A stretch of DNA of 64,000 bases from an uncultured Corynebacterium sp. Its GTDB lineage: Bacteria; Actinomycetota; Actinomycetes; Mycobacteriales; Mycobacteriaceae. Under the pieces are notes generated by a model. That model was given only the letters and a program-made list of their open reading frames with translations, did not search any database and was not told where the DNA came from. Shown piece after piece: positions 45,670-55,754 of the stretch. Location of the stretch: contig NZ_CAMIGN010000014.1 in NCBI RefSeq assembly GCF_946221935.1, positions 10,277-74,276 of the forward strand. The letters run 5' to 3'. Numbering within the stretch: the first letter of the stretch is position 1; the number at the start of each line of letters is the position of its first letter. A program made the translations under genes and the position numbers.

Positions 45670-46572
45670 TTAGTTCTTCACGTACCAGCGCAAGGTCACC
45701 TGGGCGGTGACCGCAGCGACGACCACGCCAACCAGCACGACAAACGGCGCCGCCAACCACAGGTCACTGTTAGTAACCCGCGCCACCAACTGTTGGTCGT
45801 ACACAGCCTTCAGGGCACGGTCCACTACCAGCACCTTAGCTGCGAACATCCCGGCGACAGCCAGTACCGCACCAATCAGGGCGGCCATCATGGCCTCCAA
45901 CACGAACGGGGCCTGGGTGTACCAGCGCGAAGCGCCGACCATGCGCATAATGCTGGTCTCGCTGCGGCGCGAGTAGGCGGTGATCTGCACCATGTTCATA
46001 ATCAGGAAGATGGCAGCCACGGCCTGCACAAAAGCAACGATGAACGACGCATTGCGGATGGAGTCCAGGTTTCGCATCGCAGACTGCAGGTTATCGCCTT
46101 GATCCACGATATTCGTCACTGCCGGGTTGTCACGCAGCGCTTCGATGGGGCCATCGTTTTCCGGATCCGCCAGGCGAACGTGGAAGGCGGCGGGCAGCGC
46201 GTCTTTCTCGGTCTGCTCCACCAATTGCGGATCGGATTCTCCGAATAGTTCCACAAAGCGTTCGTAGGACTGTTCCTTATTGCGGAAGGTCACCGACTTC
46301 ACGCCCTCGTCACCCTCCAGCTGCTGCTTAATACTGGAGCACTCCGGGGAAGTACATGTGGGATCGGAGCTCGAGATTTTGTCGTCGAGCTGCACCATAA
46401 CCTCGATGCGGTCGAAGTAAATATCCTTCGTCCGTTCCGTCATCGCACTGAGCAAAAAGCCGGTAGCCAGCAGTGCTAGGGCGATGGAGGTCGTGATGAT
46501 CATCGCGATGGTCATCGTCATATTGCGGCGTAGGCCCGAGAACGCCTCGCGGAGCACAAAGTTGGTTTTCAT
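45670..46572 (-). CDS. ftsX: Cell division ABC transporter, permease FtsX
   Basis: 300 residues, four membrane helices with a large outside loop after the first (about 45-170) containing two cysteines, and the C-terminal FtsX domain with TSIMRMVGASRWYTQAPFVLEA. Together with FtsE it activates cell-wall hydrolases at the septum. Transcribed directly after ftsE. Confidence 0.95.
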   Translation of the reverse strand: MKTNFVLREAFSGLRRNMTMTIAMIITTSIALALLATGFLLSAMTERTKDIYFDRIEVMVQLDDKISSSDPTCTSPECSSIKQQLEGDEGVKSVTFRNKEQSYERFVELFGESDPQLVEQTEKDALPAAFHVRLADPENDGPIEALRDNPAVTNIVDQGDNLQSAMRNLDSIRNASFIVAFVQAVAAIFLIMNMVQITAYSRRSETSIMRMVGASRWYTQAPFVLEAMMAALIGAVLAVAGMFAAKVLVVDRALKAVYDQQLVARVTNSDLWLAAPFVVLVGVVVAAVTAQVTLRWYVKN

Positions 46573-46613
46573 AAATGTTTCCCTTATTAACTTCTAGCTT
46601 TGCTAGGCCCGGT

Positions 46614-47303
46614 CTAGCGGCCTACGCCGTACATACCTAGTTCGTCATCGCGCACAAGCTTGCCCTTGGAAAGCTCGATCACGCGCTTACGCATGGAGTC
46701 AACGGCCACGTCGTCGTGAGTAGACATCACCACGGTCGTACCGTTCTGGTTGATGCGGTTCAACAGCATCATGATCTCTGTGGACGTATCGGGGTCCAGG
46801 TTGCCGGTCGGCTCGTCCGCCAGCAGCACCAAAGGCTTATTTACTGACGCCCGCGCGATCGCCACGCGCTGCTGCTCACCACCCGACAGCTCGTGTGGGA
46901 AGCGGTTTTCCTTTCCGTCGAGACCGACGGTCTTCAGCGCTGCTGGAACCAGGTGCTGGATCTCCGAGCGCTTTTTGCCGATAACCTCCAGGGCAAAGGC
47001 AACATTGTCAAAGACTGTTTTCTTCGGGAGCAGACGGAAGTCTTGGAAGACATAGCCGATGCGCTGACGCAGCTTCGGCACATCGCGACCCTTGATCTTG
47101 TTTACGTGATAGCCGGCGACGTGGAGGTCCCCGGAATCCAGCTTTTCCTCGCGCAGAATCAACTGCAGAAACGTCGACTTGCCGGAGCCCGACGGTCCGA
47201 TGAGGAAGACGAACTCGCCCTTCTCGATGTCCAGGGTGATGTTGTCCAAGGCGGGGCGCCCGGACGACCTATAACTCTTGGTTACGTTTTCGAAGGTGAT
47301 CAC
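46614..47303 (-). CDS. ftsE: Cell division ABC transporter, ATPase FtsE
   Basis: 229 residues. Walker A GPSGSGKST, signature HELSGGEQQRVAIARA, Walker B VLLADEPTGNLD and the H-loop MSTHD are intact. The GTG at 47303 gives the normal start (V/M)ITFENVTKSY; a GTG two codons earlier is also open. In related genomes ftsE follows prfB directly; here a transporter and putA separate them. Confidence 0.95.
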   Translation of the reverse strand: MITFENVTKSYRSSGRPALDNITLDIEKGEFVFLIGPSGSGKSTFLQLILREEKLDSGDLHVAGYHVNKIKGRDVPKLRQRIGYVFQDFRLLPKKTVFDNVAFALEVIGKKRSEIQHLVPAALKTVGLDGKENRFPHELSGGEQQRVAIARASVNKPLVLLADEPTGNLDPDTSTEIMMLLNRINQNGTTVVMSTHDDVAVDSMRKRVIELSKGKLVRDDELGMYGVGR

Positions 47304-47527
47304 GAGCACACAGTGTAGCGAAACTAATGAGCTAAAGATAGTCCAAAGCGACTGAAGTGACTCATGTGACTGCTTTTCTAGAGCCAGAATTCGGCTATCT
47401 TCTGTCCCGACGCACCTCAGAATGTAAAGTCACAACCTAATCCGGTTGAAGTTGGCGTCACAAAGAAATGGCGCCAGTACCCTACCCTCCTCGACCCTCC
47501 TCGATTTGGCGAGGATAGAAAGAGCTC

Positions 47528-49147
47528 ATGAGCGAAAAGAAGACCGCGACGAAGAACGACAACCAACCCGGGGGCTTCCTCGGAACGATCGAGAAAATCG
47601 GAAACAAACTTCCAGACCCATTTTGGCTGTTCGTTATCCTCGGCGGCCTAGTTCTCATCTCCAGTTTCATCTTTAACAAAATCGGTTTGACCGCCACCAA
47701 CCCGGAGGATGGCAAACCCGTGGAGATCGTGAACCTATTGAGCTCCGAAGGCTTAAAAGAGATCCTCTCAGGCGTGGTGGAGAACTACGTCAGCTTCCCA
47801 CCGCTCGGCCTCATCATTACTGTCATGCTGGGTGTTGCCGTGGCGGAATACTCGGGCTTGATCAGCGCAGTGGTGCGAGCGATTGTCTCTCGGGTCGGAG
47901 CTAAAACCCTGACCTTTGTGGTGGCATTGGCGGGTGTAACAGGTTCCGTGGCCTCCGACGCGGTGTATGTGATTCTGATTCCTCTCGGTGCAGTTTCGTT
48001 CCGCGCGGTGGGACGCTCCCCGATCGTCGGTGCCATGGTTGCCTTTGCAGCATCCTCGGCGGGCTTTAACTCCTCGCTAGTGCTCAACATCACCGACGTG
48101 CTGCTCGGTGGAATTTCCACCTCGGCAGCACACATCGTAGATAAGGAGTACGACGTCTCCCCGCTGGCCAACTACTTCTTCGTGGCCGCTAGCGCCGTCG
48201 TGCTGGCGCTGATCATCACGGTTCTTACCGAGCTATACATGAACAAGCGAGTTCAGGAACTGGTAAACCACGACGAGATCGACTATTCGGAAGTCACCTT
48301 TAATACCGGCCGTGAGGGGGACGACGAGCTCGCGGGCAACGTACCGCAAGAAAAAATCACTGCGGCACTGCAGCTTGACGACGATGAATCGCGTGCGCTG
48401 CGCGTTACCGGTCTTGCTGCGGCAGTGATGACGGCACTCTACTTTGCCTTGCTTTTCGTTCCTTTCTCTCCGCTGCAGGGCGAGGGCGGCGAGGTAATGT
48501 CCAGCCCACTTATCACTGCAGTGGCCGTGCCGATCGGTGCTTCGTTCCTTATCCTCGGCCTGATTTACGGCCTGGGCATCAAGTCCATCACCAAAGCCAG
48601 TGACGTTCCGGACTTCATGGCTCGCGGGCTGAAGTCTCTGCTGCCGATGATGGTGCTCTTCTTTGCCGTTTCCCAGTTCCTCGCCTGGTTTAAAGCCTCT
48701 AACCTGGGAGCTTGGACAGCAATTAAGGGTGCGGAGCTGCTACAAAAGGCCGATCTTCCGCCGCTGCTACTCTTCGCCGCCTTTGTAGTTCTGGTAGCGG
48801 TGGTCAACCTCTTCATCACCTCAGGCTCCGCACAGTGGGCGCTGATGGCCCCCATCGTTGTGCCGATGTTCATGTACGTAGGCTTCTCCCCCGAGGTCAC
48901 GCAGATGCTGTTCCGTATCGGCGATTCCCCATCGAACATCATCACCCCGATGAGCCCCTACTTCGCCCTGGCACTAACCTTCCTGCAGCGCTACTACAAG
49001 AAGGCGGGAATCGGAACCCTAATGTCGCTGGCACTTCCCTATTCCATCGCAATGCTCGTGGGCTGGTTCCTGTTCTTCGCGCTGTGGTGGATGGTCGGCC
49101 TACCTCTCGGCCCCGGCACGCCGATGGATTACCCCGCCGCACAATAG
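47528..49147 (+). CDS. AbgT family transporter
   Basis: 539 residues with 11-13 membrane helices. Family signs are the N-terminal KIGNKLPDPFWLFVILGG, TGSVASDAVYVILIPLGA, and the C-terminal ITSGSAQWALMAPIVVPMFM, followed by RIGDSPSNIITPMSPYFALAL. AbgT proteins import p-aminobenzoyl-glutamate or export antimetabolites with cation coupling. No abgA/B hydrolase genes adjoin. It runs opposite to the ftsEX operon. Downstream, a hairpin (49202-49233) without a T-run precedes putA. Confidence 0.9.
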   Translation: MSEKKTATKNDNQPGGFLGTIEKIGNKLPDPFWLFVILGGLVLISSFIFNKIGLTATNPEDGKPVEIVNLLSSEGLKEILSGVVENYVSFPPLGLIITVMLGVAVAEYSGLISAVVRAIVSRVGAKTLTFVVALAGVTGSVASDAVYVILIPLGAVSFRAVGRSPIVGAMVAFAASSAGFNSSLVLNITDVLLGGISTSAAHIVDKEYDVSPLANYFFVAASAVVLALIITVLTELYMNKRVQELVNHDEIDYSEVTFNTGREGDDELAGNVPQEKITAALQLDDDESRALRVTGLAAAVMTALYFALLFVPFSPLQGEGGEVMSSPLITAVAVPIGASFLILGLIYGLGIKSITKASDVPDFMARGLKSLLPMMVLFFAVSQFLAWFKASNLGAWTAIKGAELLQKADLPPLLLFAAFVVLVAVVNLFITSGSAQWALMAPIVVPMFMYVGFSPEVTQMLFRIGDSPSNIITPMSPYFALALTFLQRYYKKAGIGTLMSLALPYSIAMLVGWFLFFALWWMVGLPLGPGTPMDYPAAQ

Positions 49148-49305
49148 GGCGTTCCTGCCTGAATTAACCCCACAACACACATAGTCGACCCCACGGTAGC
49201 CCGTTTCACCCCGCCTTATTAGGGTGGGAAACGTACCCGTGCACATAGCTTGGCCAAGGCTCACACATGATGCCCTGGCTAATGATTTAAGAATTGAGGT
49301 CGGCG

Positions 49306-52300
49306 TTGAACAGCCAGGCTAATACTCCTTTACCTAATAGTTCCGATGTCGAAGCGGTGGTCACTAAAGCCATCCACCGCGCCGAACAGTGGCTCGAGGT
49401 CGAGGAAACTTCTGCATCCACCAAACAGCTGGCAGACATGGTGCACGATCCCGACGGCGTAGAGTTCACCTTTGCCTTCGTCGACCGTGTAGCCCGTCCT
49501 GAAGACAATCATGTTTCAGCCAAGGAGTTCGCCAAGATCGCAAACCCCTTTAAGCGCACCGAACCGGTGCCGGGGTTCATGAGCCTGATCGATTCGATCC
49601 TGGTCACTGCTGGCTCCATTGCCGCACCACTGTTGCCGAATATCGTGATGCCGATTGCGCGTGCCTACCTGCGCACCACTGTCGGTCACCTGGTGCTCGA
49701 CGCGGAATCCAAAGCCCTCGACCGGATGCTGGATGACTACCGCGACAGGGGCTTCCAACTCAATCTCAACCTGCTGGGTGAAGCCGTGCTGGGCGAAGCC
49801 GAGGCTCAGCGCCGTCTCGATAACACCATCGACCTGCTGAAGAATCCGCGGGTCGATTATGTCTCCGTCAAGGCCTCCTCCGTGGTCAGCCAGCTCAACC
49901 ACTGGGATTTCGAGGGTTCCATCGAGCGCCTCAAGGATCGCCTACGCCCGCTTTATCGCCAGGCGATGAAGCGCAACCCGCACCCCTTTATCAACCTGGA
50001 CATGGAGGAATACAAGGACCTCCACCTGACCATCAAGCTATTCACCGAGCTGCTCGACGAAGAAGAGTTCCGCGACATGGAAGCGGGCATCGTGCTGCAG
50101 GCGTACCTGCCTGATACCTTCGATGCTCTCCAGGAACTGGCGGAGTTCGCCGCGCAGCGTCGCGCCAAGGGTGGAGCGAAGATCAAGGTGCGCCTGGTGA
50201 AGGGCGCGAACCTTTCCATGGAGCGCGTGGATTCTGAGATCCACGACTGGCCGCAGGCTCCTTTCCTCACCAAGGCGGAAGTCGACGCAAACTATGTGCG
50301 CCTGCTGGACTGGATCCTGCAGCCCGAACACGCAGAAAACCTGCGCGTTGGCGTGGCCTCGCACAACTTGTACCACCTGGCACTGGCTCACGAGCTCTCT
50401 GTTGCCCGAAACGTCGAGCACCAGCTGGATGTGGAAATGCTGCAGGGCATGTCCCCTGCACAGTCCGAGGCCGTGCGCGATGTTGTCGGCAATATGATCC
50501 TCTACACCCCGGTGGTAAAGAAGGAAGACTTCGACGTTGCCATCAGCTACCTGGTGCGCCGCCTGGAGGAAAATGGTGCGAAGCAGAACTTCCTCTATGC
50601 ACTGTTTACCCCGGAGGATGACGAGACGGACGTCACCGGCATGACCCCGATGCAGGGCCAGGAGCTGCGCTTCCGTAACTCCGTCCGCGATCGCTGGGAT
50701 ACCTTCGCCGGTTCGCGTCGTACCCAAAACCGTTTGGAGGAAGAGGCCGAGAAGAAGGGCACCCAGTCCGCAGGCCTGCCGGGCAACTTCGTCAACGAAC
50801 CCGATACCGACCCGACTCTTCCCGCAAACCGCGAGTGGGCTCTGCAGATCGTCGATCCTGCTAACGATCCAGGCCCTGCCCAGACTCCGCAGGTTACGGA
50901 TCCTGCAGTTATTGACGCCGCCGTCGCGCGTTGCCGCGAGGCTTCCGAGCAGTGGTCTAAGAAGACCGGCGCGGAGCGTGCAGAGCTCCTGGACCGTGCA
51001 GCAGATGCACTGGCCAACAACCGTTCAAAGCTGATCTCCGCGGCGGTGTTCGAGGCCGGCAAGACCGTCGCAGAGACCGATCCCGAGGTCTCCGAGGCTA
51101 TCGACTTTGCCCGCTACTACGCTGAGAGCGCCCGCCAGCTGGATCACGTCCGCGGCTCCGTGTTTACTCCCTACAAGTCGGTGGTTGTCACCCCACCGTG
51201 GAACTTCCCGATTGCGATCCCGCTGGGCGGCGTGTTTGCCGCACTGGCAGCTGGCGCTTGTGTGATCATCAAGCCCGCCCCGCAGGTCCTTCGTATCGCA
51301 GAGGTATTCATGGGTATCCTGCGCGAGGCTGGGATTAGCGAGGATCTGGTACAGCTGGTCAACGCAGACGAGGCCGAGGCCGGCAAGCGCTTGGTCAGCC
51401 ACCCGGATGTAGAGTCCGTAATCCTCACTGGCGCGTCCGAGACCGCGAAGCTGTTCCGTAGCTGGAAACCGCGCATGGTCATTAACGCGGAGACATCCGG
51501 TAAGAATGCAATCATCGTCACACCTGCCGCGGACCCGGATCTGGCGGTCGCGGACATCTTCAAGTCCGCTTATGGCCACGCTGGTCAGAAGTGCTCCGCT
51601 GCCTCACTGATCATTACGGTCGGTTCGATCGGCAAGTCCAAGCGCTTTATCAACCAGCTGGTTGATGCGGTGCGTTCCATGAAGGTGGGCCCGGGATCCG
51701 ACATCTCCACGTACATGAATGGAGTGATCGAAGCTCCGGGAGACAAGCTACTGCGCGGCCTGACCGAATTGGAAAAGGGCGAGAAGTGGCTGGTTAAGCC
51801 CCGCAAGCTAAACGACGAAGGCACCCTGTGGTCCCCGGGTCTGCGCGATAATGTGAAGCCCGGCAGCTGGTTCCACACCCACGAGTGCTTCGGCCCGGTG
51901 GCGGGCATTATGCACGCCGAGACCCTGGACGAGGCCATCGAGTGGCAGAACTCCACTGGCTTCGGCCTCACCGGCGGCATTCACACCATCGACGTGGAGG
52001 AAACTGCCTACTGGCGCGAGCGCGTGGAGGTCGGCAACGCATACGTGGAGCGCGGCATCACGGGCGCCATTGTGCAGCGTCAGTCCTTCGGCGGCTGGAA
52101 GAACTCCTCCTTGGGCAGTGGCGCGAAGGCCGGCGGACCGAATTACGTTGCCCAGCAGGGCGTGTGGACCGAAGGGGATATCAGCGAGCTGGCTGCCGGC
52201 ACCCTTCCGACGCACATCACGCAGCTGCTCCGCGAGATCCGTGGGCTGGGTTCCCCTGCTCTGTCCAAGGACGATCACGTGTGGCTGCGCCGTGCCGCGG

Positions 52301-52782
52301 AGTCGGACGCCTACGCAATGTCCACCGAGTTCGGCGTCGAGCACGATAAAACGGCACTGGTGGTGGAATCCAATGTGTTCCGCTATAAGCCGCTGCTCGA
52401 ACCGCTGCGCGTGCGCGTGTCCGAGGGGGCGAACCCTCGTGACCTGCTGCGCCTGAAGCTGGCTTCCGCCGCCACGGGTACAGAGTTGGATATTTCCGCC
52501 AACCCGGAGGTTGCCCGCGAGTGGGGTGAGCTGGGCGAGCAGATGCGTACCTCTTCTGACCGGGACTTCGCCGAGGAGATCGCGATCGCTCAGTCTGTGC
52601 GCGTCCGCGCCCTGGGCAAAAGCCCGGAGGAGTTCTACGAGGCCGCTGCGAAGTCCGGCTCCGTGATCCTGGATCAGGATGTGTTGCCCGATGGTCGCCG
52701 CGAGCTGCTACCGCTGCTCCTCGAGCAGGCAATCTCCACTACGGAGCACCGCTTCGGCTACATCCACGGCCTCACCCCTTAA
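49306..52782 (+). CDS. putA: Bifunctional proline dehydrogenase / pyrroline-5-carboxylate dehydrogenase
   Basis: Oxidises proline to glutamate in two steps; about 1158 residues. The N-terminal FAD proline dehydrogenase spans roughly 50-460 (PARLVKGAN-like motif KVRLVKGANLSMERVD and a YTPVVKKEDFDVAISYLVRRLEEN segment). The C-terminal aldehyde dehydrogenase spans about 530-1000 (VVTPPWNFPIAIPLGG, INAETSGKNA, catalytic Cys in HAGQKCSAAS, ECFGPVAGI). No DNA-binding ribbon-helix-helix is present. The TTG at 49306 has GAGG 6 bases upstream; a TTG four codons earlier is also possible. The gene stands alone between the AbgT transporter and prfB. Confidence 0.95.
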   Translation: MNSQANTPLPNSSDVEAVVTKAIHRAEQWLEVEETSASTKQLADMVHDPDGVEFTFAFVDRVARPEDNHVSAKEFAKIANPFKRTEPVPGFMSLIDSILVTAGSIAAPLLPNIVMPIARAYLRTTVGHLVLDAESKALDRMLDDYRDRGFQLNLNLLGEAVLGEAEAQRRLDNTIDLLKNPRVDYVSVKASSVVSQLNHWDFEGSIERLKDRLRPLYRQAMKRNPHPFINLDMEEYKDLHLTIKLFTELLDEEEFRDMEAGIVLQAYLPDTFDALQELAEFAAQRRAKGGAKIKVRLVKGANLSMERVDSEIHDWPQAPFLTKAEVDANYVRLLDWILQPEHAENLRVGVASHNLYHLALAHELSVARNVEHQLDVEMLQGMSPAQSEAVRDVVGNMILYTPVVKKEDFDVAISYLVRRLEENGAKQNFLYALFTPEDDETDVTGMTPMQGQELRFRNSVRDRWDTFAGSRRTQNRLEEEAEKKGTQSAGLPGNFVNEPDTDPTLPANREWALQIVDPANDPGPAQTPQVTDPAVIDAAVARCREASEQWSKKTGAERAELLDRAADALANNRSKLISAAVFEAGKTVAETDPEVSEAIDFARYYAESARQLDHVRGSVFTPYKSVVVTPPWNFPIAIPLGGVFAALAAGACVIIKPAPQVLRIAEVFMGILREAGISEDLVQLVNADEAEAGKRLVSHPDVESVILTGASETAKLFRSWKPRMVINAETSGKNAIIVTPAADPDLAVADIFKSAYGHAGQKCSAASLIITVGSIGKSKRFINQLVDAVRSMKVGPGSDISTYMNGVIEAPGDKLLRGLTELEKGEKWLVKPRKLNDEGTLWSPGLRDNVKPGSWFHTHECFGPVAGIMHAETLDEAIEWQNSTGFGLTGGIHTIDVEETAYWRERVEVGNAYVERGITGAIVQRQSFGGWKNSSLGSGAKAGGPNYVAQQGVWTEGDISELAAGTLPTHITQLLREIRGLGSPALSKDDHVWLRRAAESDAYAMSTEFGVEHDKTALVVESNVFRYKPLLEPLRVRVSEGANPRDLLRLKLASAATGTELDISANPEVAREWGELGEQMRTSSDRDFAEEIAIAQSVRVRALGKSPEEFYEAAAKSGSVILDQDVLPDGRRELLPLLLEQAISTTEHRFGYIHGLTP

Positions 52783-52793
52783 AAGGCTGAGGC

Positions 52794-53921
52794 TTAGGCC
52801 TCCTGCTGCTGCGCCATGCGCCAGCGGATGCCTGCCTCAAGGAAGCCGTCGAGGTCACCGTCTAGCACCTTGCTCGGATCGTTAACCTCGACGTTCGTCC
52901 GCAGATCCTTAACCATCTGGTACGGGTGCAGCACATAGTTGCGCATCTGGTTACCCCAGGAGTTCGAGCCGTCGCCCTTGAGCGCATCCATTTCGGCTTG
53001 TTCTTCTTGACGCTTCCGCTCCAGCAGCTTCGCCTGCAGCACTCGCATGGCGGAGGCCTTGTTCTGGATCTGCGATTTCTCGTTTTGGCATGTCACCACA
53101 ATGCCCGTGGGCACGTGGGTCAGGCGTACTGCCGAGTCGGTGGTGTTCACCGATTGCCCACCCGGGCCAGAGGACCGATAGACGTCCACGCGCACGTCGT
53201 TTTCATCAATGTCGATGTGGTCGGTCTGCTCCACGACGGGCAACACCTCTACCTCGGCAAAGGACGTTTGACGACGGCCTTGGTTGTCGAATGGGGAAAT
53301 GCGCACCAGGCGGTGGGTGCCCTGTTCCACGGAAAGGGTGCCGTACATATATTCGCCATGGATGACAATGGTGGCGGATTTAATGCCGGCCTCCTCGGCA
53401 TAGGAAATGTCGTAGACCTCGACCTTGTGCCCTGCCTTTTCCGCCCAGCGGGTGTACATGCGCAAAAGCATCTCTGCCCAGTCGGCAGCATCCACGCCAC
53501 CGGCGGCACTGCGAATATTTACCACGGCTTCGCGCTCGTCATACTCCCCAGACAGCATGGTCGTCACCTCAAGAGATTCAATCTCCTGACGCAGTTCTGT
53601 CCGCTCTGCATCGGCTAGCTGCACGGCTTCCTTGGCTGCCTCCGGGTCATCCCCGGCCTCTTCGTCGGCCATGTCGTAGAGCACGGGCAGATCGTCCAGA
53701 CGCTGGCGTAGCCCCGTCACCTTCTTCAGCTTCGCCTGCACACGAGAAAGCTCGGAGGTTACCTGCTGTGCGTAGTCCGGATCATCCCACAGCGAGGGGT
53801 CGGCGGACTTATCCTCCAGTTCGCGGGCGCGGTCGCCCAGCTCGTCGAGATCCAGCACCTTCTCGATGGTGGTCAGGGTGCCGTCCAGGTCGCTTAAGTC
53901 TGCAGAAACTTCCGGTTGCAT
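52794..53921 (-). CDS. prfB: Peptide chain release factor 2
   Basis: 375 residues, recognises UGA/UAA stops. The codon-recognition tripeptide SPF (in RISPFDNQG) and the catalytic GGQ (SSGPGGQSVNTTDSAVRL) are present. The frame is uninterrupted: no programmed +1 frameshift near codon 25, as is normal for actinobacteria. The ATG at 53921 begins MQPEVSADLSDLDG. Convergent with putA. Confidence 0.96.
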   Translation of the reverse strand: MQPEVSADLSDLDGTLTTIEKVLDLDELGDRARELEDKSADPSLWDDPDYAQQVTSELSRVQAKLKKVTGLRQRLDDLPVLYDMADEEAGDDPEAAKEAVQLADAERTELRQEIESLEVTTMLSGEYDEREAVVNIRSAAGGVDAADWAEMLLRMYTRWAEKAGHKVEVYDISYAEEAGIKSATIVIHGEYMYGTLSVEQGTHRLVRISPFDNQGRRQTSFAEVEVLPVVEQTDHIDIDENDVRVDVYRSSGPGGQSVNTTDSAVRLTHVPTGIVVTCQNEKSQIQNKASAMRVLQAKLLERKRQEEQAEMDALKGDGSNSWGNQMRNYVLHPYQMVKDLRTNVEVNDPSKVLDGDLDGFLEAGIRWRMAQQQEA

Positions 53922-53951
53922 AATGCGCAAGTCTACCCCGCGGCATGCACA

Positions 53952-54821
53952 ATGGAATGCATGGCTACTAACGGTTCTGATTCTTCATCCCCTATCCCCG
54001 AGGACATGCTGAACGCGATCATTAAGACGTTCATCGTGGCGCATGTCGACGATTCCGATCATCATCTGGCTCAGGCGCTGGTCTACAACGCAGGTCGACT
54101 TGCGTGGCGCATGCGTCAGACGGGAGTGGATACAGAGCACAAGACATCTGTCAGCGATGTCGTCACCGCGGCCGATCGGGCTGCGGAGAAGTTCATTGCC
54201 GACGCCCTGCGTGCGATCCGCCCTGAGGATGGGCTCTTGGGCGAAGAGGGCACGCGAGTGGAGTCGAAGTCGGGTCGCACGTGGGTTATCGACCCGGTCG
54301 ATGGAACGTACAACTTCACTACTGGCTCCGATTATTGGTGTTCCGCCCTAGCTTTGGTCGAGGGTGACCCGGATAAACCGAATGCCCTGTTGTTCGGTGC
54401 AGTTCACCGTCCGGCGATGGGCTATACGTGGTTCGGCGGTCCTGATATTCCTACGACTCGTGACGCCACTAGCATCAGTCTGTCGAATACCTCCGCGGAG
54501 CTGACTTGCCTCGGTGGCTACCTACACCCCACCGATATTGCGGACAGTACCCGACTACGCAGTTGGTCCGCTGTGGCCACGCAGTTTGCCACGGTGCGGA
54601 TGCTGGGGTCTGCGTCCATTGACTTGGCCTGCGTCGCCGGAGGCGAGCTCGGCTGCTGGATGCAGCACAGCGTGGCCAGCTGGGATTGGTTGCCGGGGCG
54701 TGCTTTGGTGGAGGGCGCTGGGGGCGTCACAAAGAAGGAAGAGAAAGGCGGCACAACCTGGTTTATTGCCGGGGCGCCGGACGCGGTGGAGCAGGCTGCC
54801 ACAGCTCTGCGTGAGGCGTAG
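53952..54821 (+). CDS. Inositol monophosphatase family protein
   Basis: 289 residues. Metal-binding motifs: LGEEGTR, WVIDPVDGTYNFTTGSDYW and SWDWLPGRALVEGAGG. These are the lithium-sensitive phosphatase signature. It lies directly before the hisN-like paralogue at 54895, so the pair probably arose by old duplication. The substrate may be inositol-1-phosphate or a related sugar phosphate. Start uncertain: ATG at 53952 or 53961, neither with a clear ribosome site. Confidence 0.85.
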   Translation: MECMATNGSDSSSPIPEDMLNAIIKTFIVAHVDDSDHHLAQALVYNAGRLAWRMRQTGVDTEHKTSVSDVVTAADRAAEKFIADALRAIRPEDGLLGEEGTRVESKSGRTWVIDPVDGTYNFTTGSDYWCSALALVEGDPDKPNALLFGAVHRPAMGYTWFGGPDIPTTRDATSISLSNTSAELTCLGGYLHPTDIADSTRLRSWSAVATQFATVRMLGSASIDLACVAGGELGCWMQHSVASWDWLPGRALVEGAGGVTKKEEKGGTTWFIAGAPDAVEQAATALREA

Positions 54822-54894
54822 CCCCTACCCCTTATTCACACCAGTCACATCTTCCCCATAGCCTTACGCGCGCCACAGGGTTATCATGTGTTGC

Positions 54895-55740
54895 ATGACG
54901 GACGCGGTTTCCACATATGCAGATGACCTAACCCTGGCGCTTTCGCTTGCCGACGCAGCCGATGCGATCACCATGGCGCGCTTCGAGGCCAACGATCTCA
55001 GCGTTGAGTCTAAGCCGGATCTCACCCCTGTCAGCGATGCCGACACCGCCGTGGAGAAGGAGCTGCGCTCTATCATCGCCGCCCACCACCCCGATGACGC
55101 CCTGCTGGGTGAAGAGTTCGGCGGCGACGTCACCTTCGCTGGTCGGCAATGGGTCATCGACCCCATCGACGGCACCAAGAACTTCGTCCGCGGGGTACCC
55201 GTATGGGCCACGCTGATCAGTCTGCTCGTGGATGGCAAGCCCGTCGTGGGCGTGGTCTCCGCTCCTGCATTGGGTCGGCGTTGGTGGGCAGCCGAAGGCG
55301 CTGGGGCGTGGAGACTTTTCAATACTCCAGCCAGCGCAAGCATCGAGGCTGGTACTACTGAGGGCGGAATCCCCTCGGCAGGCGCGCGACAACTTGAAGT
55401 ATCGAAAGTCGGCCAGGTCGAGGATTCCTCGATCGCCATTTCTTCACTGTCCGGGTGGGCACAATGTGGCAAGCGCGAACAGCTGATCAGCCTCACGGAT
55501 TCCGCGTGGCGCCTCCGTGGCTACGGTGACTTCTGGTCCTACATGCTGGTCGCCGAAGGAGCGGTGGATATCGCGGCGGAGCCGGAGGTGAGCCTCTGGG
55601 ATCTGGCCGCACTAGTGCCGATCATTACGGAAGCCGGCGGGCGATTCACTGCCCTCAACGGCGAGGACGGTCCGCACGGCGGATCCGCCGTCGCGACGAA
55701 CGGCCTGCTGCACGAGGCCACTCTTCAAGCGCTGTCCTAG
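54895..55740 (+). CDS. hisN: Histidinol-phosphatase, inositol-phosphatase type
   Basis: 281 residues. Motifs: LGEEFGGD, WVIDPIDGTKNFVRGVPVWATLI and LWDLAALVPIITEAGG, all close to corynebacterial HisN, which dephosphorylates histidinol phosphate in histidine synthesis. An ATG three codons earlier (54886) has AGGG in front and may be the true start. Convergent with the next gene, 14 bases away. Confidence 0.88.
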   Translation: MTDAVSTYADDLTLALSLADAADAITMARFEANDLSVESKPDLTPVSDADTAVEKELRSIIAAHHPDDALLGEEFGGDVTFAGRQWVIDPIDGTKNFVRGVPVWATLISLLVDGKPVVGVVSAPALGRRWWAAEGAGAWRLFNTPASASIEAGTTEGGIPSAGARQLEVSKVGQVEDSSIAISSLSGWAQCGKREQLISLTDSAWRLRGYGDFWSYMLVAEGAVDIAAEPEVSLWDLAALVPIITEAGGRFTALNGEDGPHGGSAVATNGLLHEATLQALS

Positions 55741-55754
55741 ACCTCTCTAGATCT

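Noticed and set aside
53770..53921. Programmed frameshift in prfB
   Set aside because: The release factor 2 frame is continuous from start to stop; no internal UGA at the usual site.
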